Assembly: GCF_900111035.1 (NCBI RefSeq)
Contig: NZ_FOFU01000003.1
Location: forward strand, 356,426-420,425
DNA: 64,000 bases
Origin: Treponema bryantii
Lineage (GTDB): Bacteria > Spirochaetota > Spirochaetia > Treponematales > Treponemataceae
Reading direction: 5' to 3'
Program-made: the position numbers and the translations under genes
The notes under the pieces: model-generated
Seen by the model: the letters and a program-made list of their open reading frames with translations, nothing else
Told to the model about the DNA's origin: nothing
The model's database searches: none
Shown: positions 43,767-54,182 of the stretch, piece by piece
How positions within the stretch are numbered: position 1 is the stretch's first letter
Layout of the letters: every line of letters begins with the position of its first letter

Positions 43767-45362
43767 ATGGGTTCGTATATTAAAAAAAATGGCCTGCTAT
43801 ATTCTGAGGATTTGCACACAGTTCTTGGAGTTGACGATACTTCAACAGACTTTACTGGTCGTGTTCCTTTTGGAGCACATAGAATAGAAGATGATGTTTT
43901 TTCAGATTGTCCGTATGAGTCTATCTCTCTGCCAGATTCTGTAAAAGAGCTTGGAAGTTGTCTTTTTTCAAATTCAAAAGCACTCGAAAAGGTTAAGCTT
44001 CCATCTGGTGTTACAGAACTTCCTTCTTATCTTTTTTCTGGATGTTCTGCTCTTACTAAGGTAACTATGCCAAATGCGGTTAGTGCTTTTCCAGAAGGGC
44101 TTTTTAAGGATTGTGTATCTTTACCAGAAATTCCTTTCCGTGCCGGAATTACAGAATTGCCGGAAAGTGTTTTTGAAGGCTGTGCTTCATTAAAATCTCT
44201 TGTAATTCCACCAACCGTAAAGCGAATTGAATCCAGAGCTGTTGCCGGTTGTACTGCTCTTGAAAGTGTTGTATTCCCATCTTGTATTGAATATATTGCT
44301 CCAGATGCCTTTGAAGGCTGTAATTCTCTGCACAATCTGCGTGTAGATGGAGAGGGCGGACTTTTCTATATTGGTGAAAACGATGGCTATTTATACGAAG
44401 CCGCTGATGAAGGAGACCGCGTTGTTTTGAAAACAAATGGCGGTAATGCTTCAAGTGTATCTTTCTTTAAGGATAATGCAGATGAAATATCAGCAGGCCT
44501 TTCAGAAAATGATGACGAAGATTTCGAAGATGATGATACATTCAGCGCTGAAATAGGGGCTTCAGAGGAAGAAGCTGTATTTATTCAGGCAGAAAATGCT
44601 CCTGAACCAGTGTTTGATACAAAATCAACTTCTGCAGCTCAGGAAGAACCTGAGATTATGCAGGATAGCGCAGTTGATTCAATGCTTGCAGATATTATGG
44701 GTGATGAAAAGGAACGTAATACACTTTCCGAAGAGGTTGCCGTAAGCGAGCAGGAAACTGCAGTTCTTTCAGAAACTATGGCTGTAATGTCTGATTCAAG
44801 TCAGGGTGATACAAGTGCTGCAATTTCAGAAGCTGAACTTGAAAAGTTATTTGCTAAAAATGAGGAATCAGAACTCGCAACTCACAATGCTGATAATCCT
44901 GATGTTCTGGACAGCAAGGCTCAGATTCTTGCAGATTCAGTTGGTTTAAGTGCTGTATTTGAATGTGAACCTTCGGGAGAACTTCCTGAAGATCCTGAAC
45001 TGTTCGTCATTGCAGAAAAAATTGTTAAGGATGAGAACGGAAAATCAAACTTCAGTTCAAAACTTATTACCTGTTGTAAGACTTTTGCAAGAATTCAGGA
45101 TTATAAAAGAATCATTATGCTTTACGGACTTCCTCTTGATAATGAGGAATTTGCACTCTTCTTTAAGCATTTTATTGCAAAGAAGAATGTTATTCTTGCC
45201 TGTGAAGCAGAATCTCCTGCAACACTTTCTGATTTCGGAAAGACAATCTGTGATTATGCCAGAATCAGCCTGAAGAAAGAAGAACTCGCAGAACAGCGCC
45301 GTACAGCAGTGCTCAAAACAAAAACTCTCGTAAAACTTGTCATCCGCGACAAATATGAGTAG
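43767..45362 (+). CDS. BspA-type leucine-rich repeat protein, no signal peptide
   Basis: 531 residues. Residues ~35-200 hold six or seven LRR_5-type repeats of ~23 residues (VFEGCASLKSLVIPPTVKRI style). A long acidic, Ser/Glu-rich spacer (~235-395) leads to a C-terminal helical region (~400-531). No signal peptide or anchor is visible, so unlike typical BspA surface proteins it seems cytoplasmic. AAGGAAG is the RBS. It is followed 24 bases later by ilvD, possibly on one transcript. Function is unknown. Confidence 0.75.
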   Translation: MGSYIKKNGLLYSEDLHTVLGVDDTSTDFTGRVPFGAHRIEDDVFSDCPYESISLPDSVKELGSCLFSNSKALEKVKLPSGVTELPSYLFSGCSALTKVTMPNAVSAFPEGLFKDCVSLPEIPFRAGITELPESVFEGCASLKSLVIPPTVKRIESRAVAGCTALESVVFPSCIEYIAPDAFEGCNSLHNLRVDGEGGLFYIGENDGYLYEAADEGDRVVLKTNGGNASSVSFFKDNADEISAGLSENDDEDFEDDDTFSAEIGASEEEAVFIQAENAPEPVFDTKSTSAAQEEPEIMQDSAVDSMLADIMGDEKERNTLSEEVAVSEQETAVLSETMAVMSDSSQGDTSAAISEAELEKLFAKNEESELATHNADNPDVLDSKAQILADSVGLSAVFECEPSGELPEDPELFVIAEKIVKDENGKSNFSSKLITCCKTFARIQDYKRIIMLYGLPLDNEEFALFFKHFIAKKNVILACEAESPATLSDFGKTICDYARISLKKEELAEQRRTAVLKTKTLVKLVIRDKYE

Positions 45363-45386
45363 AATACCGACATAAAGAGGACCTCT

Positions 45387-47072
45387 ATGAAAAGTGATAA
45401 CGCTAAAAAAGGTGTTGCCCGCGCGCCACACCGCTCGTTGTTTTATGCAATGGGTTATACTGATGAAGAATTAGACCGCCCGCTCGTAGGCGTTTGTTGT
45501 GCTAAAAACGAGATTATTCCAGGTCATATTGAACTTGACCGCATTGCTGAAGCTGTAAAAGCCGGCATCCGTATGGCTGGCGGAACGCCTGTAGAGTTCC
45601 CTGCAATCGGTGTCTGTGACGGTATTGCCATGGGTCACGAAGGAATGAAATATTCCCTTGTTACACGCGAACTCATTGCCGACTCAATTGAATGTATGAC
45701 AAAGGCTCATCAGTTTGATGCCCTCGTTATGATTCCTAACTGCGATAAAATTGTTCCTGGTATGCTGATGGCTGCAGCCCGCCTAGATCTGCCTACAGTA
45801 TTTGTAAGCGGCGGTCCTATGATGCCTGGTCACCTCCCTGGAGCTGATGCTTCTAATCCTTATGCCGGACGTAATTTGTCGCTGACAGATATGTTCGAAG
45901 CTGTTGGTGCAGTTGCCAGCGGACGTATTACAGAAGAACAGCTTCGTGAAATGGAAACTGTAGCTTGTCCTGGCTGTGGTGCCTGCTCTGGTATGTTCAC
46001 AGCAAACTCAATGAACTGTCTTACAGAGTCTATCGGACTTGGTCTTCCTGGAAATGGAACAATTCCAGCTGTCAGCGGTCGCCGTATCGCTCTGGCTAAA
46101 AAAGCCGGAATGAAGGTTATGGAAATGTTTGAGCGTGGAATTACTGCGCGCAACATGCTTACAATGAAAAATTTTGAGAATGCCCTTGCTGCTGATATGG
46201 CACTCGGCTGTTCTTCTAATACAATGCTTCACCTTCCTGCAATTGCACATGAAGCAGGTTTGTCGATTGACCTTCATATGGTTAATGAGATTTCTAACAG
46301 AACACCAAACTTGTGCCACCTTGCTCCAGCCGGTCACACTTTTATGTGCGAACTTGATGATGCGGGTGGTGTTCAGGCTGTTCTTGCAGAGCTTGCTAAG
46401 AAAAATCTGATTGATACAAGCCTTATGACTGTTACAGGAAAAACTGTGGCAGAAAATATCGCAGGCGTTCGTAACCGCAATCCTGAAGTTTTGCGTCCAA
46501 TTGAAAATCCTTTCAGTGACAATGGTGGACTTGCAATTCTCTTTGGAAACCTTGCTCCAAACGGAACTGTTGTAAAACGCTCTGCCTGTGCAAAAGAACT
46601 TATGAAGCACACAGGACCAGCCCGTGTATTCAACGACGAAAGTGAAGCAATGGATGCTGTTCAGAACCGTAAAATCAAGAGTGGTGATGTAGTAGTTATC
46701 CGCTACGAAGGACCAAAGGGCGGACCTGGTATGCGCGAAATGCTCGCAGTAACTGCAGCTCTTGCAGGTCAGGGACTCGATAAGGAAGTTGCCCTTATTA
46801 CAGACGGCCGCTTCTCTGGTGCTACCCGCGGTGCTTCTCTCGGACACTGTTCTCCGGAAGCTGCTGTAGGTGGACCAATCGCACTTGTAGAAGAGGGCGA
46901 CAAAATCACTCTCGATATCAACAATTATAAGATTACCCTTGAAGTAAGCGACGAAGAACTCGAGCGTCGCCGTGCCGCTTGGAAAGCTCCGGAACCAAAG
47001 GTTAAGACCGGCTATCTCGCACGTTATGCGAAATTAGTTAGTTCCGCAGATAAAGGTGCAATTTTAGAGTAG
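45387..47072 (+). CDS. ilvD: dihydroxy-acid dehydratase
   Basis: 561 residues, usual length. It dehydrates 2,3-dihydroxy-3-methylvalerate or -isovalerate in isoleucine/valine synthesis. Visible family motifs: [23 protein letters not shown], the Fe-S cysteines in [45 protein letters not shown], and [32 protein letters not shown] near the end. AGAGG precedes the ATG. With cimA nearby it supports the citramalate route. The gene ends in its own terminator. Confidence 0.95.
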   Translation: MKSDNAKKGVARAPHRSLFYAMGYTDEELDRPLVGVCCAKNEIIPGHIELDRIAEAVKAGIRMAGGTPVEFPAIGVCDGIAMGHEGMKYSLVTRELIADSIECMTKAHQFDALVMIPNCDKIVPGMLMAAARLDLPTVFVSGGPMMPGHLPGADASNPYAGRNLSLTDMFEAVGAVASGRITEEQLREMETVACPGCGACSGMFTANSMNCLTESIGLGLPGNGTIPAVSGRRIALAKKAGMKVMEMFERGITARNMLTMKNFENALAADMALGCSSNTMLHLPAIAHEAGLSIDLHMVNEISNRTPNLCHLAPAGHTFMCELDDAGGVQAVLAELAKKNLIDTSLMTVTGKTVAENIAGVRNRNPEVLRPIENPFSDNGGLAILFGNLAPNGTVVKRSACAKELMKHTGPARVFNDESEAMDAVQNRKIKSGDVVVIRYEGPKGGPGMREMLAVTAALAGQGLDKEVALITDGRFSGATRGASLGHCSPEAAVGGPIALVEEGDKITLDINNYKITLEVSDEELERRRAAWKAPEPKVKTGYLARYAKLVSSADKGAILE

Positions 47073-47150
47073 ACGGTAAACCTGCAAGTTTTGCGAATGC
47101 AAAACTTGATAAGAAGCCGTCAGGCTGCGACCTGGCAAGGGTGCTATCCT
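47073..47150 (+). other. structured 3' region after ilvD
   Basis: A perfect 10-bp hairpin (CAAGTTTTGC 47085-47094, GAAT, GCAAAACTTG 47099-47108) enclosed by ACGG/CCGT. A second small stem CAGG/CCTG (47121-47134) follows. No T run here; the terminator comes after. Function unknown. Confidence 0.45.
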
Positions 47151-47157
47151 CGAATAG

Positions 47158-47191
47158 AAATTCCTCTGTGCTCTATGAGGAATTTTATTTT
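47158..47191 (+). terminator. intrinsic terminator after ilvD
   Basis: AAATTCCTC (47158-47166) pairs with GAGGAATTT (47177-47185), followed by a T-rich stretch. Confidence 0.75.
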
Positions 47192-47203
47192 ATACCCCCT
47201 AAC

Positions 47204-47232
47204 TTTTCAAAGCAGATAAAAAACTATATAAT
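47204..47232 (+). promoter_or_regulatory. near-leaderless promoter of fusA
   Basis: TTTTCA (47204-47209), 17 bases, TATAAT (47227-47232), nine bases, ATG at 47242. No Shine-Dalgarno is present. Confidence 0.5.
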
Positions 47233-47241
47233 AACCCAATT

Positions 47242-49302
47242 ATGGCAACGAATAATTTGGAAAAAATGCGCAACATTGGAATTATGGCGCATATTGATGC
47301 TGGAAAAACTACAACTACAGAACGTATTCTCTATTATACAGGTAAAATTCACAAGATTGGTGAAATTGACGACGGTCAGGCAACAATGGACTGGATGGCT
47401 CAGGAACAGGAGCGTGGAATTACAATCTGTTCTGCAGCCACAACAACTTACTGGAAAGATCATCAGATAAATATTATTGATACACCAGGCCACGTAGACT
47501 TTACTGCCGAGGTTGAGCGTTCTCTGCGTGTACTCGACGGCGCGGTTGCAGTTATCTGTGCAGTAGACGGAGTTCAGCCACAGACAGAAACTGTATGGAA
47601 GCAGGCTGACGAATTCTCAGTACCTCGCCTTTGTTTTATGAATAAAATGGACCGCATTGGTGCTGATTTCTTTGGCTCAATGGAAGATGTTCACGAAAAG
47701 TTCGGCGTAGACTGTCTTGCACTCCAGATTCCAATTGGAGAAGGCCAGGACTTTGAAGGTGTAATTGACCTTCTTAATATGAAAGAAATCCGCTGGCATG
47801 AAGATGATGAAGGCGAAACCTTTGATATAACTGATGTTGATGCAAGCCGTCTAGACCAGGCAAATGAATGGCGCGAAAAGCTTGTTGAAATGGTTGCCGG
47901 TTCGGACGATGCCTTGATGGAAATCTATCTTGAAGGCGGCGACATCAGCGTAGATCAGCTTAAGGCTGCTATCCGTAAGGGAACAATTGCACGTACTTTC
48001 GTTCCTTTTGTAATGGGATCTGCCCGCCACAATCAGGGGGTTCAGCCACTTATCGATGCTGTAATCGATTATCTTCCAAGTCCACTCGATATTCCTGCTG
48101 CAAAGGGAATCCGTATTAAGAAGGATGAAGAAGAGACTGTTGATGTTCCAACTGATGTTTCAAAAATGCCTCTCGGTCTTGTATTTAAAATTCAGTATGA
48201 CCGCGAAATGGGACCTTTGTGCTATGTCCGCATGTACTCAGGAAAGATTCAGGCCGGAACTCAGATTTTCAATATCAATAAGAAAAAGCGCGAACGTGTA
48301 AACCGCATTTTGCGAATGCATGCTAATAAGAGTGAGCCTTGCGATTCAGTAAGTGCCGGCGATATCGCAGTATTTATTGGTCTTAAACTTGCTCAGACTG
48401 GTGACTCTATTGGAACAGAAGCATTCCCAATTCTTCTCGAGCAGCCTAAGTTCCCTCAGCCTGTAATTTCTGTTGCACTTGAGCCGGAATCTATGAGCGA
48501 AAAGGATAAGATGAATGAAACTCTCGAAATCCTTTCGCGCGAAGACCCAACCTTTACAAGTCACGAAGATGCAGAAACCGGTCAGCTGATTATTTCTGGT
48601 ATGGGTGAGCTTCATCTCGATGTTCTTGTTACCCGTATGCGCGATGATTTTGGCGTAAAGTGTAACGTAGGAGCACCTCAGGTTACTTACCGCGAGTCTG
48701 TAAGTGGCTCTGCTGAGGCTACAGAAGAGTTCAGCCGCGTTCTTGCCGGAAAAGAAAATACAGCCGGACTTACAATTACAGTTGAACAGCGTGAACAGGG
48801 TAGTGGAAACAGCTTTGAAATTACCTGCCGTCATGCAGAAGTTCCTGATGAAATTATTGAAGCAATCAAGAGTGGCTTTATGTCATCTCTCAATTCTGGA
48901 ATTAAATACGGCTACCCTTGTACTGATGTTGGTGTAAAGGTAACTGCTATCAATTATAACGAGCTTACTTCTACAACTTTTGCTTTTGAAGCTTGTGCTG
49001 CACAGGTATTTGATAAGGCATGTAATGCTGCAAATCCTGTAATCCTCGAGCCTGTAATGAATGTTGATATTGCATGTCCTAAGGAATTTGTGGGACCTGC
49101 ATCAAGCCAGCTTTCTCAGCGTGGTGGAAACATTATGGGGCAGGATTCTAAGACTACTGGTGAAGTTATTCATGCTCAGGCACCTATGGCTAACATGTTC
49201 GGATTTACTACAAATCTCCGTTCTGCAACACAGGGCCGTGCAAGCTTCTCTATGGAATTCAGCCACTTCCAGCTTAAAGTTGGCGGATTGAACAATCTGT
49301 AA
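47242..49302 (+). CDS. fusA: elongation factor G
   Basis: 686 residues covering all EF-G domains. GTPase motifs: AHIDAGKTT, the switch region [20 protein letters not shown]. Domain IV and V hallmarks follow ([32 protein letters not shown]). It drives translocation or, with ribosome recycling factor, subunit splitting. Spirochetes usually carry two EF-G types with split duties; I cannot decide which one this is from reading. It stands alone, away from the ribosomal protein genes. Confidence 0.92.
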   Translation: MATNNLEKMRNIGIMAHIDAGKTTTTERILYYTGKIHKIGEIDDGQATMDWMAQEQERGITICSAATTTYWKDHQINIIDTPGHVDFTAEVERSLRVLDGAVAVICAVDGVQPQTETVWKQADEFSVPRLCFMNKMDRIGADFFGSMEDVHEKFGVDCLALQIPIGEGQDFEGVIDLLNMKEIRWHEDDEGETFDITDVDASRLDQANEWREKLVEMVAGSDDALMEIYLEGGDISVDQLKAAIRKGTIARTFVPFVMGSARHNQGVQPLIDAVIDYLPSPLDIPAAKGIRIKKDEEETVDVPTDVSKMPLGLVFKIQYDREMGPLCYVRMYSGKIQAGTQIFNINKKKRERVNRILRMHANKSEPCDSVSAGDIAVFIGLKLAQTGDSIGTEAFPILLEQPKFPQPVISVALEPESMSEKDKMNETLEILSREDPTFTSHEDAETGQLIISGMGELHLDVLVTRMRDDFGVKCNVGAPQVTYRESVSGSAEATEEFSRVLAGKENTAGLTITVEQREQGSGNSFEITCRHAEVPDEIIEAIKSGFMSSLNSGIKYGYPCTDVGVKVTAINYNELTSTTFAFEACAAQVFDKACNAANPVILEPVMNVDIACPKEFVGPASSQLSQRGGNIMGQDSKTTGEVIHAQAPMANMFGFTTNLRSATQGRASFSMEFSHFQLKVGGLNNL

Positions 49303-49392
49303 AACCTTTTTCTGCTAGGGGATTTGACGGAATAAGAGAATTAACCGATTCAGAGTTTGTTCTTATCTTTTGTCATTTACCCAATGTTTTCA

Positions 49393-49420
49393 TTGATTTC
49401 TCTTAATTTGGTTTTATAAT
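49393..49420 (+). promoter_or_regulatory. promoter of the small secreted protein gene
   Basis: TTGATT (49393-49398), 16 bases, TATAAT (49415-49420), RBS AGGAG before the ATG at 49451. Confidence 0.65.
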
Positions 49421-49450
49421 TTAATAAATAAAAAAAATTAGGAGTATTTT

Positions 49451-50023
49451 ATGAAAAAAACAAGTCTCATTTTTGTCTCAATGATGTTGTTCGCTGGATC
49501 TCTTTTTGCTGCGCCAAAAAAGAATGCAGCACCTGTAGAACCAATTTCAGTTACTTTCTCTGAAAGTACACGATGGGGAACAGATGCTACACTGGCAGAT
49601 GGAGTTTACGGTGAAGATGGATCTGTAACATATACAGCTATGTACAGATATGGTGGAGGAGGATATACTTTCAATATCAATGGAAAGACAGGAATCAATT
49701 TAAAAGATTATTCTTCTTGTGAAATTGAATTTGAGTACAAAACTGGTTCATGGGAAAAACCGGAAGTTATGCCAAAGTTTGGTATAAAATATTTTGGATC
49801 AGGAGCGACCTTCTTTAACGGTGGTCAGCCACTTGACTGGGTTGATGCAGAGGAGCCAAGCGGAACAATTACTAGAACTATTGATCTTACTGGAAAATCT
49901 GGAAAAGCAATTCGTATTGGTGTACTTGCTAATTCATGGCAGTGGGCTGGAAACGGTAATGGAGGCGATAAAGGTGATGACACTGTAATTATTACAGTTA
50001 AGAAAATCACTTTCCTGCCATAA
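49451..50023 (+). CDS. small secreted protein, carbohydrate-binding-like fold
   Basis: 190 residues with a signal peptide cleaved near SLFA-APKK. The mature part is rich in aromatic residues and Gly with a beta-sandwich-like rhythm. DYSSCEIEFEYKTGSW and GTITRTIDLTGKSGKAIRIGVLANSW resemble the jelly-roll modules that bind sugars. No catalytic domain is present. With the next gene it forms a two-gene unit ahead of a sugar ABC importer. A glycan-binding role is inference. Confidence 0.65.
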   Translation: MKKTSLIFVSMMLFAGSLFAAPKKNAAPVEPISVTFSESTRWGTDATLADGVYGEDGSVTYTAMYRYGGGGYTFNINGKTGINLKDYSSCEIEFEYKTGSWEKPEVMPKFGIKYFGSGATFFNGGQPLDWVDAEEPSGTITRTIDLTGKSGKAIRIGVLANSWQWAGNGNGGDKGDDTVIITVKKITFLP

Positions 50024-50045
50024 AATCAATCAAAGGAGTAAGATT

Positions 50046-50531
50046 GTGAAAAAATTATTTCTTGTTACCCTTATTTCTGCACTGTTTACGGTAGCAGCTG
50101 TTGCGGCACCAAAAACACTGGTAATTGATCTTGGTGATAGCGAAGTCAAGACAATTGAAATTGTTAAGAATCCTTATGGTGTTAATTACCAGAATAAGAC
50201 ACCGGCTGTGTTTACAAAATACTTTAAGAACAATATGCCGGTTCCAGGTGATACTATTGAAGTACATTATAACTTTACATCTGATGTAAATATTCCTGGT
50301 CTTATTATGGCTGTTATTGATAATTCTCCAGAAGCTAATTACTGGCTTGAAATTTCAAAAGAGTATAAAACTCTTGGAAATATCAAGGCTGGAGTTCCCA
50401 ATAAAGGTGTGCTTGTTTACAAGGTTGTTGCTAAACCTGTTTCTGAGGTTACAGTACAATTAATGTATGACGATAAATTCGACAGCAAATTAACATTGCA
50501 GAAAGCTGGTGTGACTACCGGAAAGAAATAA
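50046..50531 (+). CDS. small secreted protein, unknown function
   Basis: 161 residues with a signal peptide cleaved near AAVA-APKT. The rest is a predicted beta-sandwich (GDTIEVHYNFTSDVNIPGLIM). The RBS AAGGAG precedes a GTG-ATG pair; ATG is taken. It sits 22 bases behind the other secreted protein gene. No family is recognised. Confidence 0.65.
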   Translation: MKKLFLVTLISALFTVAAVAAPKTLVIDLGDSEVKTIEIVKNPYGVNYQNKTPAVFTKYFKNNMPVPGDTIEVHYNFTSDVNIPGLIMAVIDNSPEANYWLEISKEYKTLGNIKAGVPNKGVLVYKVVAKPVSEVTVQLMYDDKFDSKLTLQKAGVTTGKK

Positions 50532-50543
50532 GTTAAAAAAAAT

Positions 50544-50575
50544 GGCAGTGCCGGAGAAGGAAAACCGGCACTGCC
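50544..50575. terminator. bidirectional terminator
   Basis: GGCAGTGCCGG (50544-50554) pairs perfectly with CCGGCACTGCC (50565-50575). The A run on the left gives a T run for the minus-strand ABC operon. The right side serves the plus strand less well. Confidence 0.85.
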
Positions 50576-50605
50576 ACAAAAAACGTTTTACAAGCAACTG
50601 AAGTT

Positions 50606-51592
50606 CTACTTAATAACCTTTAATGATTCATGATCAATAGTTAATGCTACTACAATCAAAAAGATTATACCTTTCACAAGCTGCTGTGTTGCTGCCACTG
50701 GGAAAACCATAGGAAGCGATTTTTCGAGGACACAGTAGGTAAGGGTTCCCAGAATGATATTTGAGAACCGTGCTTTTGCTCCACCAGAAATCGGCATTCC
50801 ACCTAATACAAGTGCAATAAGAATCTGTGTTTCAAGCTGACGTCCTGCAGTACCTGTTATGGCACCTACATGAACAACGTTGATAAACGAAGCAAATCCT
50901 GTAATTGCTCCTGCACTTACATAAACTAAAAACTTTTTTAAATCCGGTCGACATCCAGAAAATCTTGCAGCAGTTTCGCCCGCACCAATTGCCCTTAAAT
51001 CTGGTCCGACTCTTGTAAAATGCCAGATAACAAATACAACAATAAGTACAATTCCCATCAGAAGGAATTTGAACCAGGTCTGATCCAGAGAAAGTACATT
51101 ATAGCTGGCAGGAACAGGTCCGGCTGTTGTAATGTATTTACACAGACCTCTGAAGAAATATTGTGAACACATTGTTACGATAAAAGATGCAATCTTGAAC
51201 TTAACATGGAAGAAGCCGTTGAAGGCACCCATTAAAGCTCCGGCAGCAACAGATGCAATTACTGCAAGCGGTATGCTGTACATTGAAACCCAGCAGAAAA
51301 TTATTGATGAAAGACCGAGAACAGATCCCTGAGAGAAATCAAGGCCTCCGACTGTCATTATCAAAAATACTCCGCTGCAGCAGGTCATCAAAACAAAGAC
51401 CTGACTAAGCATAAGGCTTAAGTTTTTAGGCTGAACAATTTTTCCGCCAGTCAATATTGAAAATAATAAGATAATTCCGATAAAGCCAAATAAAGGACCA
51501 AAGTTAGAAAATAGCTCCCGTTTCTTTGCTTTTTTTGCCAAATCATCTTGTGTAATCTTTTTTTCTGCTTTAAATGCGATTTGATTTGTCAT
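50606..51592 (-). CDS. sugar ABC transporter permease (RbsC-like), second
   Basis: 328 residues, about eight or nine membrane helices. It has the BPD_transp_2 pattern: GVFLIMTVGGLDFSQGSVLGLSSI and ALVLGGMPISGGAKARFSNIILGTL. It is the last gene of a four-gene importer operon, 13 bases after the ATPase. Together with the other permease it should form a heterodimeric channel. Confidence 0.88.
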   Translation of the reverse strand: MTNQIAFKAEKKITQDDLAKKAKKRELFSNFGPLFGFIGIILLFSILTGGKIVQPKNLSLMLSQVFVLMTCCSGVFLIMTVGGLDFSQGSVLGLSSIIFCWVSMYSIPLAVIASVAAGALMGAFNGFFHVKFKIASFIVTMCSQYFFRGLCKYITTAGPVPASYNVLSLDQTWFKFLLMGIVLIVVFVIWHFTRVGPDLRAIGAGETAARFSGCRPDLKKFLVYVSAGAITGFASFINVVHVGAITGTAGRQLETQILIALVLGGMPISGGAKARFSNIILGTLTYCVLEKSLPMVFPVAATQQLVKGIIFLIVVALTIDHESLKVIK

Positions 51593-51605
51593 ACTTTTCT
51601 CCTGA

Positions 51606-53102
51606 TTAAATCATCTTTGCAATGAGGTCTTTTTCTCCAAGTTCGCGGCTGCGTTTAAACTCACCATTGAACTTGCCGTCCTTCATAATAAAGATGCGGT
51701 CACTCATACCCAAAAGTTCTGGCAACTCTTCCGAAATCATAATGATTGATTTACCCTGTTTTTTGAGTTCACTCATCAAGGTATAAATATCAGCTTTTAC
51801 GCGTACATCAATACCTCGGGTAGGGCTGTCCAGAATCAGAATATCAGAATCTTTTCCAATCCAGCGGGCAAGAACAACCTTCTGTTTATTTCCTCCCGAA
51901 AGTTCAGAAACATACTGTTTAATTCCAGTCATCTTTGTACTCATTTGTACTGCAAACTTCTGGGCAAAGCTTGCAGCTGCCTTCAGATTCAGGAAACCTT
52001 TTTTAGAAAGATCATCCAGAGACGGAAGAATAATATTGTCGCCGATAGAATCTGCAATAACTATAGATTCGTTATCGCGATCCTTAGAAGCATAAGCGAT
52101 ACTATGCTTGATTGCTCCGGGAATACTGTTTACCTCGTAGCCATTCTTTAAGATAACTTTTCCTTTTCTGTTATAGGATGCACCAAAAATAGCTTTACCA
52201 ATTTCGTGCATACCACATTCCGAAAGACCACCGATTCCGATAATTTCTCCCTTGTGTAAATCAAGATTGATGTTATCGAACTCGCCTGGAACACTTACAT
52301 CATTAAGAGAAAGAACAACTTCGTTGGAAACTTCTTCGTCGTAGTCAGTGCGGTAATACTTGTTTTTAAGTTCGCGGCCAACCATTTCGCGTTTAAGGTC
52401 ATCGGTTGTAACTTCCTGTGTATTCAGAGTTCTTACCAGAACACCGTCACGAAGAACTGATACGCGGTCTGTATGTTCAAGAACTTCATCAAGGTCGTGT
52501 GAAATAAAGATTACGGTTGAACCCATTTCGCGGGTTTTGTTCATAACCTTAAAAAGTTCCTGACGTCCGTCGTGACTCAGGGCAGTTGTAGTTTCGTCTA
52601 CAACAAGAATCTTTGGATTAAAGTAAGTTGCCTTTACAATTTCAACAAGCTTGCGTTCCTCAAAAGAATAGTGGTCAATCATTTTTGAAGCTTTAATATG
52701 ATTAAAACCATAAGAATCCAGAAGTTTCTGAGCTTCTTTATTCATTGCTCTGGAATCTTTTACAATTCCGTGCATGAATCTGTCTTCTTCTCCAAGGAAA
52801 AGATTTTCTGCAACAGTAAGACCTGGCAGAGTTCCCATTTCCTGAACGATAATAGAAATACCAAGTTTGTTTGCTTCAACCTGACTTTTTGGTTTGATTT
52901 CTTTTCCAATCAGAGTTAATGTTCCGCTTGAAATTGTATGAATACCACACAGCATGGAGCTGAAGGTTGATTTTCCAGAACCATTTTCACCAATCAGACC
53001 ATGAATCTCACCGGTAAATAACTCCAGATTAAGATCGGCAACTGCATGTGTCGCACCAAAATATTTGTTTATGTTTTCTGCTTTTAAAAGTACCTGACTC
53101 AT
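51606..53102 (-). CDS. sugar ABC transporter ATPase (RbsA/MglA-like)
   Basis: About 498 residues. Start taken at 53102 (MSQVLLKAENINKYFG), because GAGGG then lies six bases upstream; an ATG two codons earlier is too close. Two ABC domains. The first is complete: GENGSGKST, VVDETTTALS in Walker B with Thr where Pro is usual, and FISHDLDEVLEHTDRV. The second has a degenerate Walker A (GLSECGMHEIGKAIFG), as usual for this family, but a good signature LSGGNKQKV. Confidence 0.9.
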   Translation of the reverse strand: MSQVLLKAENINKYFGATHAVADLNLELFTGEIHGLIGENGSGKSTFSSMLCGIHTISSGTLTLIGKEIKPKSQVEANKLGISIIVQEMGTLPGLTVAENLFLGEEDRFMHGIVKDSRAMNKEAQKLLDSYGFNHIKASKMIDHYSFEERKLVEIVKATYFNPKILVVDETTTALSHDGRQELFKVMNKTREMGSTVIFISHDLDEVLEHTDRVSVLRDGVLVRTLNTQEVTTDDLKREMVGRELKNKYYRTDYDEEVSNEVVLSLNDVSVPGEFDNINLDLHKGEIIGIGGLSECGMHEIGKAIFGASYNRKGKVILKNGYEVNSIPGAIKHSIAYASKDRDNESIVIADSIGDNIILPSLDDLSKKGFLNLKAAASFAQKFAVQMSTKMTGIKQYVSELSGGNKQKVVLARWIGKDSDILILDSPTRGIDVRVKADIYTLMSELKKQGKSIIMISEELPELLGMSDRIFIMKDGKFNGEFKRSRELGEKDLIAKMI

Positions 53103-53116
53103 TTGCATCCCTCAAC

Positions 53117-54109
53117 TTATTTAATTACACTGCCAATCTTACCGCGGTTGGTAAGAGTTACGATTGCAAGGAGAACTGCACCTGTAACAAAGTCATTGAT
53201 TGTTGTAGGTACATCAAGAGCAACAAGTCCATTAAATATCATAGTAATAATGAACTCACCGATTACAATAGCAGTAACCGGACAGCCATATTTTTTGAAG
53301 GCGATACCGAAGAAGGTTCCCATCAAAGGTTTAAAGTTGCGGTCCATACTTGTCATTCCGGTAACAGCCAGAATTCCTTTTCCGTAGCTTACAGTCAAAA
53401 GAGCCATAATACCTACGAAGAAGTGAAGAAGAACAAATCCGATAAATTTATATTTTTCTACGCTGATACCCATGTTCTTTGCAACAAGCTCATTGCTTCC
53501 GATGGCGTTACAGTAAGTCCCGATTCTTGTGAATCTTAAAATGAATACCATCAGTAAGAATGCACTGAATGCAACAATATAATTCCATGGTGCGTGATTG
53601 AATGCCAGGATATTAGCATTAGTCAATTTTCCAGGGAATCCGGATGTATCAAGACGTACAACATAATTTGCAACACTTTCGAGAATAAGCATAAGACCTA
53701 CGGTTACAATCATCGAAGGGATCCTAAGCTTAGAATAAAAAAATCCATTAAAAGAACCTATTAAAGCACCAGTAAGTAAGGTTCCGCCAATAAGGCCAAC
53801 ATAGCCAAGGTGTCTTGAGAGTAAAACACCTACCATTGATGAAAGAACAATGTTTGCTCCAATGGAGAAATCAAAAAGTCCCATTACAACAATAAAGTAA
53901 AATCCACAGCCGCCTACGGCATACTGAATACTTGTCTGCAGATAGTCAGACATAAGTTTTGGTGTTCCAAAATTCTGAGGAGATAAGAGTTTAAAGATTC
54001 CCCAGCACAAGATTGCTAAAACAACAAGAGTCGTAACACCAAAATACCGGCTCTTCTTGAATGAGGCAAAACGTCCGTTGCCTGCTATTGCTTTTTCAAA
54101 ATCACCCAT
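53117..54109 (-). CDS. sugar ABC transporter permease (RbsC-like), first
   Basis: 330 residues with about nine membrane helices and the RbsC-type GGCGFYFIVVMGLFDFSIGANIVLSSMVG stretch, with Phe-Asp where most relatives have Leu-Asp. It lies behind a hairpin that separates it from the binding-protein gene. Two distinct permeases with one ATPase is the Ytf/Yjf-type arrangement. Confidence 0.88.
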   Translation of the reverse strand: MGDFEKAIAGNGRFASFKKSRYFGVTTLVVLAILCWGIFKLLSPQNFGTPKLMSDYLQTSIQYAVGGCGFYFIVVMGLFDFSIGANIVLSSMVGVLLSRHLGYVGLIGGTLLTGALIGSFNGFFYSKLRIPSMIVTVGLMLILESVANYVVRLDTSGFPGKLTNANILAFNHAPWNYIVAFSAFLLMVFILRFTRIGTYCNAIGSNELVAKNMGISVEKYKFIGFVLLHFFVGIMALLTVSYGKGILAVTGMTSMDRNFKPLMGTFFGIAFKKYGCPVTAIVIGEFIITMIFNGLVALDVPTTINDFVTGAVLLAIVTLTNRGKIGSVIK

Positions 54110-54122
54110 CTTTATACATCCT

Positions 54123-54160
54123 AAAAAAAGGGGAGCAGTAAAATAATTGTGCTGCTCCCC
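54123..54160 (-). terminator. attenuating hairpin within the sugar ABC operon
   Basis: GGGGAGCAG (54130-54138) pairs with CTGCTCCCC (54152-54160). Read on the minus strand it is followed by seven T. It lies between the binding-protein gene and the permease gene, so it probably lowers expression of the distal genes. Confidence 0.8.
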
Positions 54161-54182
54161 TGATATTTTTTAATAAAAGAGA

